Shown here: in pieces, positions 35,285 to 46,252 of the stretch | How the letters are laid out: every line of letters begins with the position of its first letter | How positions within the stretch are numbered: the stretch's first letter is position 1 | Origin: Nageia nagi | Lineage: Eukaryota > Pinophyta | Length of the DNA stretch: 64,000 nt | Reading direction: 5' to 3' | Assembly: GCA_050084985.1 (NCBI GenBank) | Contig: JBITNC010000001.1 | Coordinates: 204,910,001-204,974,000, forward strand | Position numbers and translations under genes: made by a program | The notes under the pieces: generated by a model | What the model was told of the DNA's origin: nothing | Seen by the model: only the letters and a program-made list of their open reading frames with translations | Database searches by the model: none

Positions 35285-35870
35285 ATTTTTGCAGAATCAG
35301 ATGCATCATTTTCCGCACTTGGCAATTTTACCATAAAACACTCCACACAACAAACTATACATGAATATCAACTATACCTTGGTTTATTATATTTTTTATG
35401 GAATCAGAGCTCATCATCTTCCGCACTTAGCAATGTTCTACAATAAACCACTTGACATAATAAAAAAGTGATTTATGGATGCATATGAACATTAACTTTA
35501 TCTTGGTCAGGGGAACAATAAGGAACCATTCTTATCCTTTCCAAAGAAAAGCAATTTTAATAATGTTCAAAGGTAATGGATAAAAAATGGCTTGACATGA
35601 CACACTAGTGACTGATAGGCGTATATGAACATTAACTTCATCTTGGTTAAGGGAATAATAAATAATCATTCCTATCCTTTCCAAAGAAAAGCAAATTTAA
35701 TAATGTTCAAAGGTAATGGATAATAGTAAAAATGGCTTAACATGACACACTAGTGACTTTATGGATGTATATGAATGTGAACTTTATCTTGGTTAGGAGA
35801 ACAATAAATAATCATTCTTATCCTTTCCCAAGAAAAGCAATTTTAATAATGTTCAATGGTGATGTTATTA
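35285..35870. repeat. degenerate tandem array with about 125-145-bp units
   Basis: Three units share 'TATGAACATTAACTT.ATCTTGGT.A', 'CTTATCCTTTCCAAAGAAAAG' and 'GTTCAAAGGTAATGG', starting near 35483, 35622 and 35769. Two earlier, more worn units carry 'TTCCGCACTT(A/G)GCAAT' near 35309 and 35419. Not coding. Confidence 0.7.
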
Positions 35871-36199
35871 TCAAGAGGAATGGGTTTAACAAAATGACAT
35901 AAATGATTTTAAACACAAACAAAGTATAAATTATGACAAAAAGATTAGGTGATTTTAGCTTAACGATCAAGTTATTATAACATCTACCTTATCTTTCTTT
36001 AAGATTTAACAACCTAAGATGATATCAAACAATATTGTTATATGTTGATAAGAGAATCTATAAACTCCAGTGTGTGCAGTGAGATTCATTTCCCTTCTTA
36101 GATCATTTGAGATGAAATATCTTAGATACATTAATAAGTTAGTCTATCCATATGAAACGTATAGAGGTCCATAGGAAAGAAGGTCGCTAACCAAAAATG

Positions 36200-36335
36200 G
36201 ACATATTGCCACTCGTAAGGTATGCCCCATTGCCAGACAGGTGTCCATAGCCTCGATGAGGATTAACCCCTCGATCCCGTTACAACCTTGCTCTATTGCC
36301 AGTCAGGCATCCATAGCCCCGGTAGAGGATATTGT
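36200..36335. repeat. GC-richer short repeat, about 72 bp apart
   Basis: 'ATTGCCAG(A/T)CAGG', followed by 'TCCATAGCC(T/C)CG', occurs at about 36229 and 36299. A partial copy, 'ATTGCCACTCGTAAGG', occurs at about 36207. The base composition stands out against the AT-rich surroundings. Confidence 0.65.
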
Positions 36336-36358
36336 AATCACCCAAGAATCATTGTAGC

Positions 36359-36361
<3 letters not shown>

Positions 36362-36400
<39 letters not shown>

Positions 36401-36440
36401 TATATATATATATATTATTTATTATTATTATTATTATTTT
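36362..36440. repeat. (TA)n / (ATT)n microsatellite
   Basis: A long TA run interrupted by ATTATT, followed by repeated ATT units and a T run. Confidence 0.95.
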
Positions 36441-36868
36441 TTTTTAACTATCAAATGATTCTTGGGTTCGAGATGGAGCGAATAATAGGATAGACACATA
36501 ATTTTCACTCTTAATATCTCTTAGAATGATTTCATTCAAATTCTCTTCGAATTTTTTAATGTCGTAAGTGTTTGGAGTTTATGGATTTTCCTTCAAACAC
36601 AAACTTTATGTTTTTCTATCATCTATGGTATATTATTTCTTTATGAAAGAAAGGACAAGGCGAATGTAGTGATAACAATGAGATTATTCTAAAATGACCT
36701 TTTCACACATTACACATTTACTGAATAACCATTTTTATGATGATAAGCAACATATATTCACATCATACAAGGGCAGGGCACCCAATTGCCAAGTGACCTC
36801 TGGATGTTTCCATCTAGGTATATTTTATAATTTTATAATTTTTATGTGTTTTATGATTTTTCAAATTT

Positions 36869-38130
36869 TTAAGATTTTATGATTTTTCTATTTTTTAGGA
36901 TTTTATCATCTTTTCTAGGGAATCTATTCATGATGCGTTCAAATTGAGTTTGAATTGCATCAAGATTAAATGAATAATGTGTCGAACTAAACAAAAAACT
37001 AAAATCTAATACCACTTGATTATGATAAATTTCTGGAACACAATAATCTAAGTGTTCAGATGTCACAGTTTGTGTGATTGAGATGAATCATTCTCGATAT
37101 CTTAGAGTCAGGTTATGAGTATAATCGACTATTATTTTAGGCTTTTCTATAGGCTACAGAAGATAGAAATATATCATTAAATCATATTCTGATTTAGGAG
37201 AACACCATAACTCAAAGGCATTGATACAAACGATAACTTGATACCCATTTATTTTGACATCCCAACCATAAGATTCGCATGTATCGTAGAATGTCAAGGC
37301 CAATCTTTGTTGTATTTCTGTAGGCATGGAAAAGATCTTTGAGTACAAAGGAGTAGGATTGTTACGAATAACTTTCATAAAGATATCTTTGTCATACCTA
37401 TTTTCGAATCCTGGAAGATAACTTCCATTATTTCATATTCTATGTTCTTTTGATAGTTTTTTGATAATTTCATTTTAACCTTTATTTGACTTATCATGTT
37501 AATCTCAGCAATATGACAAGCTTGCCTTTTCTCCAATTTTCTTTTCCAAACTGTGTGTCGCATTTGCATGCGAGAGAATCTATGAATTTGTCTATAGTAT
37601 TGTTGTGATGTTCTAGGAGGAAAAGCCACAAAAGTATTTGAAAAATCATAAATCATCCTTTTATGAGGTAAATAATGTAAAATTTCATCCATCCATTCTA
37701 GGCTTTTGGTTAATTGTTTAACGCATTTCAACCTAGCTAAAAAGAGTGAATACTCAGTTAATTGGCAATTTATGACAATCCTTGGTATTCCATAAGGCCA
37801 TTGTAGGCAGAAAGCCATTATTCTTTGTGATATTCTTTCCATATGGGTGAAATAGATTTATGGATCTAAAATAATGTTTACTTTGTATCCACACAAAGTG
37901 ACTTCCCAATCATTATTTCTACACAAAAACATATGATATGTTCTTTCATATTGTTCATCAATAGTCAATTGTAAATAATTTAAGAGATTAAGATCAAATC
38001 CATGTTTTAAATATGTCAATGCTAAATCACCTGGATATCTTGTTGGTGGAAATCGTACTTGTGGTGGCATTATGCTACCTTCAGCAGATTCCTTTGCCAG
38101 ATTCATCCTTTCTATTTTAATCATTAACAC
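36869..38130 (-). pseudogene. extra sense-strand ORF after integrase, conserved, unknown function (young element)
   Basis: Four minus-strand blocks (37858-38130, 37375-37842, 37154-37378, 36869-37066) make up a product of about 420 residues, broken by stops and one frameshift near 37400. Visible features: 'LQWPYGIPRIVINC', 'SLEWMDEILHYL', 'KRMIYDFSNTFVAFPP', and two similar modules ending 'NDWEVTLCGYKVNI' and 'YGWDVKINGYQVIV', which suggest an internal duplication. No signal peptide, membrane segment or known domain is seen. The plus-strand element has a clear counterpart at 62.1-63.3 kb. It follows integrase after about 80 bases in the same direction, so it could be expressed from the element RNA. 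Confidence 0.65.
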
Positions 38131-38212
38131 TTGACAAATATTAATACTTTTATTTATTTATTAATTTAACAATAAAATAAAATGAATGAAAGCTAATGTA
38201 CACACATTTTTT

Positions 38213-39400
38213 TTATGTATAGAAGGGTCGAAGATGCATGATATTTATAGGTTCATACTCTTCATTTCCTTCTAAATCTGATAAATGATAAGTTCCTCTA
38301 CCGAATTTTTTCTTAATGATATACGGTCCTAACCAATTCGGGGCAAACTTATCTCTAAGTTGTTGTTCTATTCGTGAAGTTTGTTGATTTTCTTTTAAAA
38401 CCAAATCACCTATTTTGAATTCATGAATTAGAGCCCTTTTATCAAAAGCTCATTTTATCCTCTTTTGATAAACACGCATATGCTCTAAAGCATTAATACA
38501 TTTTTCATCTAGAAGTAACAATTGATCTAAGTGAGTCTGTCTTGCTTCTTCGTCAGAATTTTGCTCACTCAGATTTACTCTAAGGGATGGTATCTCAAGT
38601 TCTATGGGTAGGATGGCTTCTATTCCATATACTAAAGAGAATGGTGTTGCCCCAATCGGAGTGCGTACACTAGTACGATAAGCCCATAAGGCTTTTGGTA
38701 TTTGAATATGCCAATCTCTATGAGAATTATTTATTATTTTTGCTAAGATGTTCCAAATAGTTTTATTAGAAGCCTCTGCCTATCCATTGCCTTGTGGATA
38801 ATATGGAGTGGAAAAACTTTATTTAATTTTATATTTATCACATATTTGTTTTACATCCTTATTTTTAAAATTTTTTCCATTATCCATGATTAATTGGTTG
38901 GGTATACCAAATCTACATATAATATAAGTTTCTATAAAATTCATGATTTGTGAACCAACGGTGGAAGTCATGGGAATAGCCTCTACCCATTTAGTAAAAT
39001 ATTCAATTGCTGTAATGATGAACTTGTGTCCCCCAGAAGATATAGGTGTAATTTGTCCTATCAAATCTAATGCCCATTTAGAGAATGGCCAAAGTGATTG
39101 TATAGGATGTAGTTCTTGAGATGGTTGTGAAAATAAATGAGCATATTGTTGACATTTAAAACATTTTTTAACATACTCACAACAATCTTGTTCCATAGTC
39201 GGCCAATAATACCCCATTCATATTAATAATTTTACAATTGCAACACCATTAAAATGTCCTTCACATGTTCCATCATGGGCGGAGGATATAGCCTTTTTAA
39301 CATCATTCCATTCAAGACATCTGAGTAAAATACCATTAAAATTTTGTCGATGCAAGATATCCCCTATCAAACAATATTTAGTTGCTTTGATTTTAAAAGC
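38213..39400 (-). pseudogene. integrase of the young Tat element
   Basis: The finger region reads 'HDGTCEGHF' followed by 'CFKCQQYAH', giving a complete HHCC set. The core reads 'WALDLIGQITP' (first Asp), 'IEYFTKWVEAIPM', 'ICRFGIPNQLIMDNG' (second Asp) and, past two stops at Gln codons, 'AEASNK' (catalytic Glu). The C-terminal part (38213-38404) reads 'KFAPNWLGPYIIKKKFG' and ends 'MHLRPFYT'. The domain is full length. Stops are few and mostly where related copies have Gln or Arg, so it died recently. Confidence 0.92.
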
Positions 39401-39403
39401 TCG

Positions 39404-40030
39404 TCATGATGACTTATTAAGGTTTGCAGGAATAGTTCCAAATTTTAAAAAATCCATCAATTCTTTGTACCAATTATCTTTATCAGTTATGTCTATATTT
39501 AATACACTTTTTTCTTCATCTTCCCATTGTAACGATGATTGAGACAATTGAATTATTTCAACTTGAATTGAAGATTTTTTAGGATCTTCCGGGATAAGAG
39601 ATCCAATAGAAGCCATAGCATCTGCAAATCTATTAGATGATCTTGGTGCTACTTCTATACTAAATTGATCAAAAGATTTTAATAATTTCTTAACTAACAC
39701 TTTATACTTTTGAAGTAAAGGCTCTTTACATTGATAGATTCCTTTCACTTGGTTTACAATGAGTAAAGAATCTCCAATAAGCTTTATTCTTTTAAGTTTT
39801 AATTTAATTGCAGTTTTTAATGCTAATATCAAAGCTTCATATTCTGCATTATTATTAGTACAAGGAATTTTTAGTTTAAATGAATATGGTATAGGGATAC
39901 CTTGCAATGTTATAAATACAACACCTGCTCCACCACCCTGTTCACATCGAGAACCATCAAAGTGTATTGTCATATCCCAATCATCTTCAGGTTCTACAGG
40001 TATTTCAATTTCATCTAATTGAAACACTCC
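39404..40030 (-). pseudogene. aRH (second RNase H) of the young Tat element
   Basis: Within the long open frame 39404-40564, the C-terminal half is the Tat-type second RNase H. It shows 'MTIHFDGSRCEQGGGAGVVF', 'TNNNAEYEALILALK', 'IKLIGDSLLIVNQVKGIYQC' and 'PRSSNRFADAMASIG'. All four acidic catalytic positions are kept. It would remove RNA from the RNA/DNA hybrid during cDNA synthesis. It lies between the first RNase H and the integrase, the usual Tat order, and is followed by a linker of about 80 residues before the integrase finger. Confidence 0.92.
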
Positions 40031-40640
40031 ATCATCAAGTAATTCAATGATAAGGGGTTTATTATCTTGCAATGGAGCATCAGCGAGATAGTCAGCAATT
40101 ACTTGTCCTTTTATTGACTTTTGTCCAATAAAATGTAAATCAAATTCAGTTAAGTGCATTATCCACTTTGCAGTTCTTGAATTTTGATATGTTTTATTCA
40201 TCATATATTTCAACGGATCCATTTTAGAGATGACATATGTTGTATGATTAAGCATATAATGTTGAAGTTTTTTAGTAGCAAAAATGACAGCAAGACATAA
40301 TTTTTCCAAATATATATACTTAATCTCATAGCTCACTAAGGTTCTACTTAGATAATATATAGCTTGCTCTTTATCATGTTCATTCTTTTGAGCAAGCAAA
40401 GTTCCTAAAGCATTTTCAGTAGCAGAGATATATAACAAAAAGGGTACATATTTCCTAGGTGGACTTAAGACAGGAGGCGATAATAAATATCTTTTAATTT
40501 CATCGAATGCATATTGTTGCTCTTTGCCCCAATGATATTCGATCCCCTTTTTTAATAATTTCATAAATGGTTTACATTTATCAGAAAGTTGAGCTATAAA
40601 TCTTATAATAGCTTGTAATTTACCCTATAAACTTTGTAAT
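40031..40640 (-). pseudogene. RNase H (retroviral-type) of the young Tat element
   Basis: The open frame begins 'YHWGKEQQYAFDEIKRYLLS' and continues 'VPFLLYISATENALGTLLAQ', 'EIKYIYLEKLCLAVIFATKK' and 'MDPLKYMMNKTYQNSRTAKW'. It ends with 'GQKSIKGQVIADYLADAPL'. The first catalytic Asp position reads 'ISATENAL', without Asp. Loss of catalytic residues here is expected where a second RNase H has taken over, as proposed for Tat elements. Confidence 0.88.
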
Positions 40641-41998
40641 TATTTGAGATTTGCAGGAGGTGGCATGTCTACTACTGCCTTCACTTTACTAGGATCTATT
40701 TCAATTCCTCATTGAGACACAATAAACCCTAATAATTTCCCTGAAGTTACACCAAAAATACATTTTTTTGGATTTAATCTTACTTTATGTTCTAATAATC
40801 TATCTAAGACTTTAATTAGATCTTTTCCATGATCTACTCGATATTCAAATTTAACCAACAAATCATCGACATAATCTTCTACTATGTCATGCATATAATC
40901 ATGGAATATATAAGTCATAGCTCTCTGATAAGTTGCCCCAGCATTTTTCAATCCAAAAGGCATAACTTTATAACAAAAGGTGCCCCAAGGAGTTATAAAA
41001 GCCATTTTATGTTGATCTTCAATAGCTATTTTTATTTGATTATAACTAGAAAACCCGTTCATTAATGATAACATATCATGTCCTGCTGTCGAGTCTACCA
41101 AATTATCAATGCTAGGTAGAGGGAAATCATCTTTAAGACAAGCTATATTAAGATCATGAAAATCTGTGCATATTCTTATTTTTCCACTTGGTTTTTTCAT
41201 AGGTACCATATTAGATATCCAATCTGATTAATCTATAGGTTGTATAAATTTAGCTTCTAATAATTTTTGAAGTTCTTCTTTTACCATTAATGCTATAGTA
41301 GGATGCATTTTACGTAACTTTTGTTTAACGGGTTTAGCATCAGGCTTTAATGCTAAATTATGTACTACTAATTTAGGATCTATTCTAGGCATGTCTGCAT
41401 ATGACAATGCGAATACCTTTTCTTGTTCTTTTAATAAGGTTATGATTTCTTCTTGTTCATTTTTCATGAGGTTTTCTCCTAATTGGATAATTTTAGGAAT
41501 TTGAGGATCATTACTAATATTTATTTCTAAGACTTTTTCAGTAAGAATATGCGACCCTTCTTCTAATTGATTTGGTATTGGTATCCAACCATTGTCATTA
41601 ACACTATATTCTTCATCGTATTCTTGAGTTTGTTCATTCGTGCATACTTGATTTTCATAGGAACCAAGTATGTGATCTACATTTTTGAATTCATGTATCG
41701 AAGGATTAGATGATATAAGAGAGAAATCAGCAATTATTTCATCTGTAGGGGTGTTGGCTATTACTTTGATTAAATTTTGATTTTCATTAACTTCATCTAT
41801 TTGTTCATTATTTTGACCTTCAATATCATTCTCTTTCATTGTAACCATATTTACCGATGGTACACTTGAATATGAAATGATTGATGATTCGACATTTTTA
41901 TTTATTTTTTCTTGTATATGTCTTGGTAAACATGAATGATTCCAGAGTGGCTCAATATTATTAATAAAGAGCATTTTGACACCTTCTAAGACATCCAT
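40641..41998 (-). pseudogene. reverse transcriptase of the young Tat element with N-terminal linker
   Basis: The linker (41228-41998) ends 'VFALSYADMPRIDPKLVVHN' and 'KPVKQKLRKMHPTIALMV'. The RT (40709-41209) shows 'KIRICTDFHDLN', 'DDFPLPSIDNLVD', 'MLSLMNGFSSYNQI' (motif A with Asn where Asp is expected), 'FITPWGTFCYKVMPFGLKNA', 'DIVEDYVDDLLVKFE' (YVDD kept) and 'PKKCIFGVTSGKLLGF'. The Asp-to-Asn change would inactivate it even without the stops at 41224, 40705 and near 40630. Confidence 0.93.
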
Positions 41999-42099
41999 TT
42001 CACTTAATTATTCTTCACTTATATCAACAACTTCTTGTACTATGGATTTTTTCTCTAAGATTTCTTCGTTATAATCCAAATTTTCTTCTAAATTTTCTA

Positions 42100-42215
42100 A
42101 TTTAGCAAGATTTTCACATTTATTTTGATAACCTAATCCACTCTTATCAATGGGATATTGGTGTTGTAATTCAATTATCTCTCGTGGACCCTATTCATAT
42201 CGACCTAATCCTCAT
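42100..42215 (-). pseudogene. G-patch-like motif in the young polyprotein
   Basis: Across two stops the minus strand reads 'KCNWQG', 'GRYE', 'GPREIIELQ' and, after a gap, 'DKSGLGYQ'. This is the spacing of a G-patch (G-x-G-L-G-x-x-x-x-G ... GLGY). Similar text is present near 58.34-58.45 kb and 29.2 kb in the other Tat copies. G-patch motifs bind RNA or RNA helicases and are known in some retroelement polyproteins next to the protease. Confidence 0.5.
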
Positions 42216-43320
42216 CCTTGCCAATTACATTTGTTAAAATAGTTTAAGACAAATGTTCTTGAACATGGCGATAAATATTTCATGTCATTATTGAAATTTC
42301 CTTCATATGTTTGATTGGGTATTATTGACATAGGATCTCCTATCCCTGCATATATGAACATTGTCTGATTAGGTACTTCTCCTAAAGGCACTATTTGTCC
42401 AATCACATTAGGTGATTCAGACGATCTTCCCATTTCTTGTGATGAAGGTATACTAAATACCACATTATCTACGTCATATTCTCCCATCCCTAAATCCTTT
42501 AATTTGACTTTTACTAGATATAAATTGGATGAGTTATTATTATATGTAGTATTTACTTGTTTTGATGAAGAAGCTCCATATTTTTCATCTAAAGTTTTAG
42601 CAACCTTTTCCCAAGTATTTTTATCTTGTATAACTATATCGCCTTTTTCTTTTATGACTTCAGAGTGATTCGTACTTTTATTCATCAATATAGTTGATAA
42701 ATTAGGGGACGGTAATGTCACTTTATCTAGATCAAAAATTAAATTACAGTGTGAGTAAGGATTTGGATCTTTAAACACACAATGAACTTTATCTTTATAG
42801 ATGTATTTTAAACATCCATGATAAGTTGATGGAACACATTGCATTTCTCTAATCCATGGATGTCCTAAAAGAACGTTGTATTGTATAATATTTCCTTCAA
42901 TTATATGTAATAATGTTTGAATGATTTTAGCCCCTACTGTAATCGGTAGCACTATTGATCCCAAAGTTGAACACACTGCATCATTAAATGCCCTAATTTG
43001 CAAAGGAGTTAGGATAAGTGAATCTGATAAATTCAAATTTTTGCATGCAGCATCTAAAATTATATTTATAGGTAAACCTTCATCTATCAAAATTATTTTA
43101 AATAATTTCCTATCTACTTTACCTATTATATGTAAAGGTGGATCAAGTCCATCTGGTCCATCGTTATTTAATTTTTCTTGTTCATAGAAGGTGATGCTAG
43201 GTTGTTGAGATATCCTCAAACTTTCAACTATTGAAATAAAATTATCGGGGTTACTATTATCCACTTGAATTTCTTGTAGAATTTGATTCATAGCCTTCCT
43301 ATAACTCTTTGACTATTGTA
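42216..43320 (-). pseudogene. aspartic protease of the young Tat element
   Basis: The long open frame (42212-43291) starts 'MNQILQEIQVDN' and has 'ILIDEGLPINII' near residue 70. This is the protease active-site loop; D-E-G-L here corresponds to D-E-G-S in the plus-strand copy and D-N-G-S in the old copy. Next come 'TLLHIIEGNIIQYNVLLGHP' and the flank 'MQCVPSTYHGCLKYI'. The enzyme would cut the Gag-Pol precursor. A linker follows with 'EMGRSSESPNVIGQIVPLGE'. Confidence 0.85.
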
Positions 43321-44700
43321 ATAATTCAAATAAGGTCATTTTAACTGGAGACATTTTTAATTATCATTGAAGAGCACCTTTTATCGAAACTTTAGGTTGT
43401 TGCAGGGGAGTTGTAGGTTGTATATTAATTGGGTTTGATATCGATTGATTTTTTGGTGGATTATCCTATTTATTCTGATATTGTTGTGCTCTTGTAGCTA
43501 TACCAATCATATGTATTGAATCATCTATAGTCCCTATAAATGGTATATCCTTATTATTCCATGTATAGTTCATTTGGTTTGGGATGGTTGCCACATTATT
43601 AGCCTGATGTGAAGGTAAGGGGTTTTGATATATCCCTAAATTTTGATTTGAAGGCACAACATAATTATCTACATCTATCTTTCGAATATCTATTAAGTCT
43701 TGAATTTTATGTTGCAAAGTTCGACATCTATTTGTATTATGTCCCTTTTGCCTATGATAAACACAAAATTCATCTTCCTTATACCATTTAATTCCCTTAG
43801 CATTAGGATTTTCAGGTTTTATATCAGGTAATCTAATCATACCATTATCACATAATTTTTTAAGTATTTCAGCTAATGGTTCTGCTAATGGGGTAAAATT
43901 TCTTTTAGGCTTAGGCTCAACATTTTCTTCAAATTTTGAAGCTTGACCAGAATCTTCTATCATAGCTATCTGATTGTTTTGTGGTTGTTTAGCATTGTTC
44001 TCATATTGGTTACCCTTTTTGTATTCCTTTTTCTTGAGCTTTAGTTCTCCATCTTGAATTTTAACTCTTTCTATAACTACTGGCTGAGCAATAGCTTCTT
44101 CAAAAGTTCTATGTTGTTGAATTTGGAGAACACTGGCTATTAGTCTTAAACAACTTTGACTAAATAATTTAACCAATTCCTCTTGTGGTATGGTATAAGG
44201 CATACTAGTGAGTATAGCCTACCATCTTGAGATGTAATCTTGTATGGTTTCATCAAAAAATTGTTGCAATCTCGTAAGATCAGTAATTGAAGATTTTTCT
44301 TTAATATTGATTCTAAAATGTTCAAGAAATTGATTAGCTAATTGTTCGAACGTATATAAACTATGCATAGGTAAATTCTTATACCAATCTAAAGCTTGGC
44401 CTGTGAGTGTCATAGGAAATATACGTAACATTAATGAGTCATCATTGGCTATCTGATAACTAGAAAATGTAAATTTTCTCAAATGTTCTTTGGGGTCTTC
44501 TCTTCCTTTAAATGACTCTATTTTAGGAAATTCAAACCTATATGGTAGTTTCCTTTTTGGAACACTTGGATGAATAGGTTCATTGCAAATATTCTTGTAA
44601 TTTAACTTTTGAAGTCCTTGAACATTCATTTCTCGATTTATAAAATCCTTCATAAAGTCTTCTAATTCTTTATCGGTTCTATGACCTTGAGTGTGTCTAT
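43321..44700 (-). pseudogene. gag core and zinc-finger region of the young Tat element
   Basis: At 44219-44653 the frame reads 'PYRFEFPKIESFKGREDPKE' and 'MLRIFPMTLTGQALDWYKNL', then 'TFEQLANQFLEHFRINIKEK', the classic plant gag core. The piece 43466-44203 continues 'ARLVKLFSQSCLRL'-like text and carries 'FCVYHRQKGHNTNRCRTLQ', a C-x2-H...H...C finger-like motif. A lysine-rich linker follows. Gag would form the particle shell and bind element RNA. Confidence 0.9.
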
Positions 44701-46252
44701 GATATCTTCAAGTATTTGGATCCTTTTCTGAAATTGATCTCGAAATGTAAGACTCATTGTCAGAAGGAAATTCTAGCAGTGGTGGAGGCAATATTTTAAG
44801 AGGTGAATGTCGTCATGGAATAGGGATTCTTGGAGGTTTTTCGTATATCCCTTTTCCATGTAGATCTTTTCCTTTGTAATCAGGTTGTCTTGTTTGATTT
44901 TGGGTTTGTTCAACCCAACTTTTAATAGAATCTCACTTTTATTTATCATATAATTTTTGAAGTTCTAGTTCCTTATCCATTTCCTTTTGTAATAAAATGG
45001 TTGTCTCTCTATCCATCGCTTCTTGTTTGTCTAAGTAAGGATCTTGATATCTTTGTATTTGACTTCCTTCAGGAGTTTTTGGTCTCAAATTCCTTATTTT
45101 TTGATATTCATCACATTGTCTTTGTTTTTCCTTCTCCATACGTAAATATTGTTCCCTTTTATTTTTTTCATTCTCTAATTTTTTAAATTGTAATTCCTGT
45201 ACATGAAATTGAATTTCATGCTCTTTGTGAAGTCTTTTCTTTTCTTGTTCCCAAAACTTGTTTCTTTCTTTCTTTGCTTGTTCTTGTTCTATGAATTTTC
45301 TTTTATCTCTAAGAAGTTTATCTTCCATTTCTTTTAATCTATCCTCTTGTTCTTGAATTTTAATGAATTCATCAACTTCCTTTAGAAGATATTGCATCTC
45401 TGTGGCCTTTTTAATATCATCAGCATGTATTTCTGTGAATTTTTGACTGACTCTTGCAATACGTAATCATCATTCTTCTAGTTCTTCATAAGAAGGTATC
45501 TCTTCTATTTTGTACTTAGATGTCCTTCTATGTAATCCTCCCTTTGAAGAATAAGATTTCTCTGCTTGCTTCATTGAAGGAGCTCTTTGAGATAAATTGC
45601 TCGTAGGTATTGATACTTCATTTTTTCCTAATTCGAGAGATTTATGAGAAAAAGAAGCTCCCTCCTTTCAGATTAAAGAGCTTACTTTTTGACCATTTGA
45701 TAATTGACAAATGACTCTTTCATATTTAACCTTATAGGGCTCAGTCTCTGGTACCGCTATGGTTTTGGCCTGAGATTTAGCCTCGTCAATTTCTAAGTTA
45801 TCATGCCTTCGGTCTAGTTTTTCTACATCTCCTAGTAAACTAGAGGTCATCTTAGGAATATCCCTATGATTAGCTAGGTGACGATGAATTTCAATCAATT
45901 CTTTATCTAACACTTGCATTCCATCCTTGGTAATGGGATCTTCTATACTTTGTTTTTGCAATCTAGTTTGATCATAACCATAATTCCAATTTTTACTTTC
46001 ATAACAAATTACCCGTGGATCTAACTCATCTAAAGGAGGTGGCCTCCTAACCGAATACTCTATCAAATCCATATTGTCTGAATCTATTTCTTGTATTTCA
46101 AATGGGTGTTCTTGCATTTTCTTAGCAATCATACTTCTAGTTTGAACCATTTTAGATATCATAAACAAGCATCGTAAATAAGAAACTCTATTTTTATCTT
46201 TTAGATTATATTTTCGAGAAAACAATTTAATGCAAAAAAAGCCTATATGCAA
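44701..46252 (-). pseudogene. gag N-terminal coiled-coil region of the young Tat element
   Basis: The gag frame opens at about 46152 with 'MVQTRSMIAKKMQEHPFEIQ'; upstream ATGs to 46252 are possible. A charged region follows, then 44939-45397 with a long heptad-like run rich in Glu, Lys and Gln ('KKRLHKEHEIQFHVQEL', 'LRMEKEKQRQCDEYQKI'), a strong coiled-coil candidate of over 100 residues. It probably helps Gag multimerise. Stops separate the blocks, several at likely Gln codons. Confidence 0.75.

Larger units (their letters stand above)
34676..36868. other. non-coding stretch between PMD and extra ORF, repeat-rich
   Basis: No gene. It starts with a TATGATG-rich tract (34680-35060) like that after the old PMD ORF, then the tandem array at 35285-35870, a GC-richer repeat at 36200-36335, and a TA/ATT microsatellite. 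A small plus-strand open frame at 36694-36882 matches nothing. Confidence 0.6.

Noticed and set aside
39759-40022. 87-codon plus-strand open frame, and similar ones at 40829, 42921, 43609, 45001, 49118
   Set aside because: Shadows of the minus-strand pol and gag reading frames.
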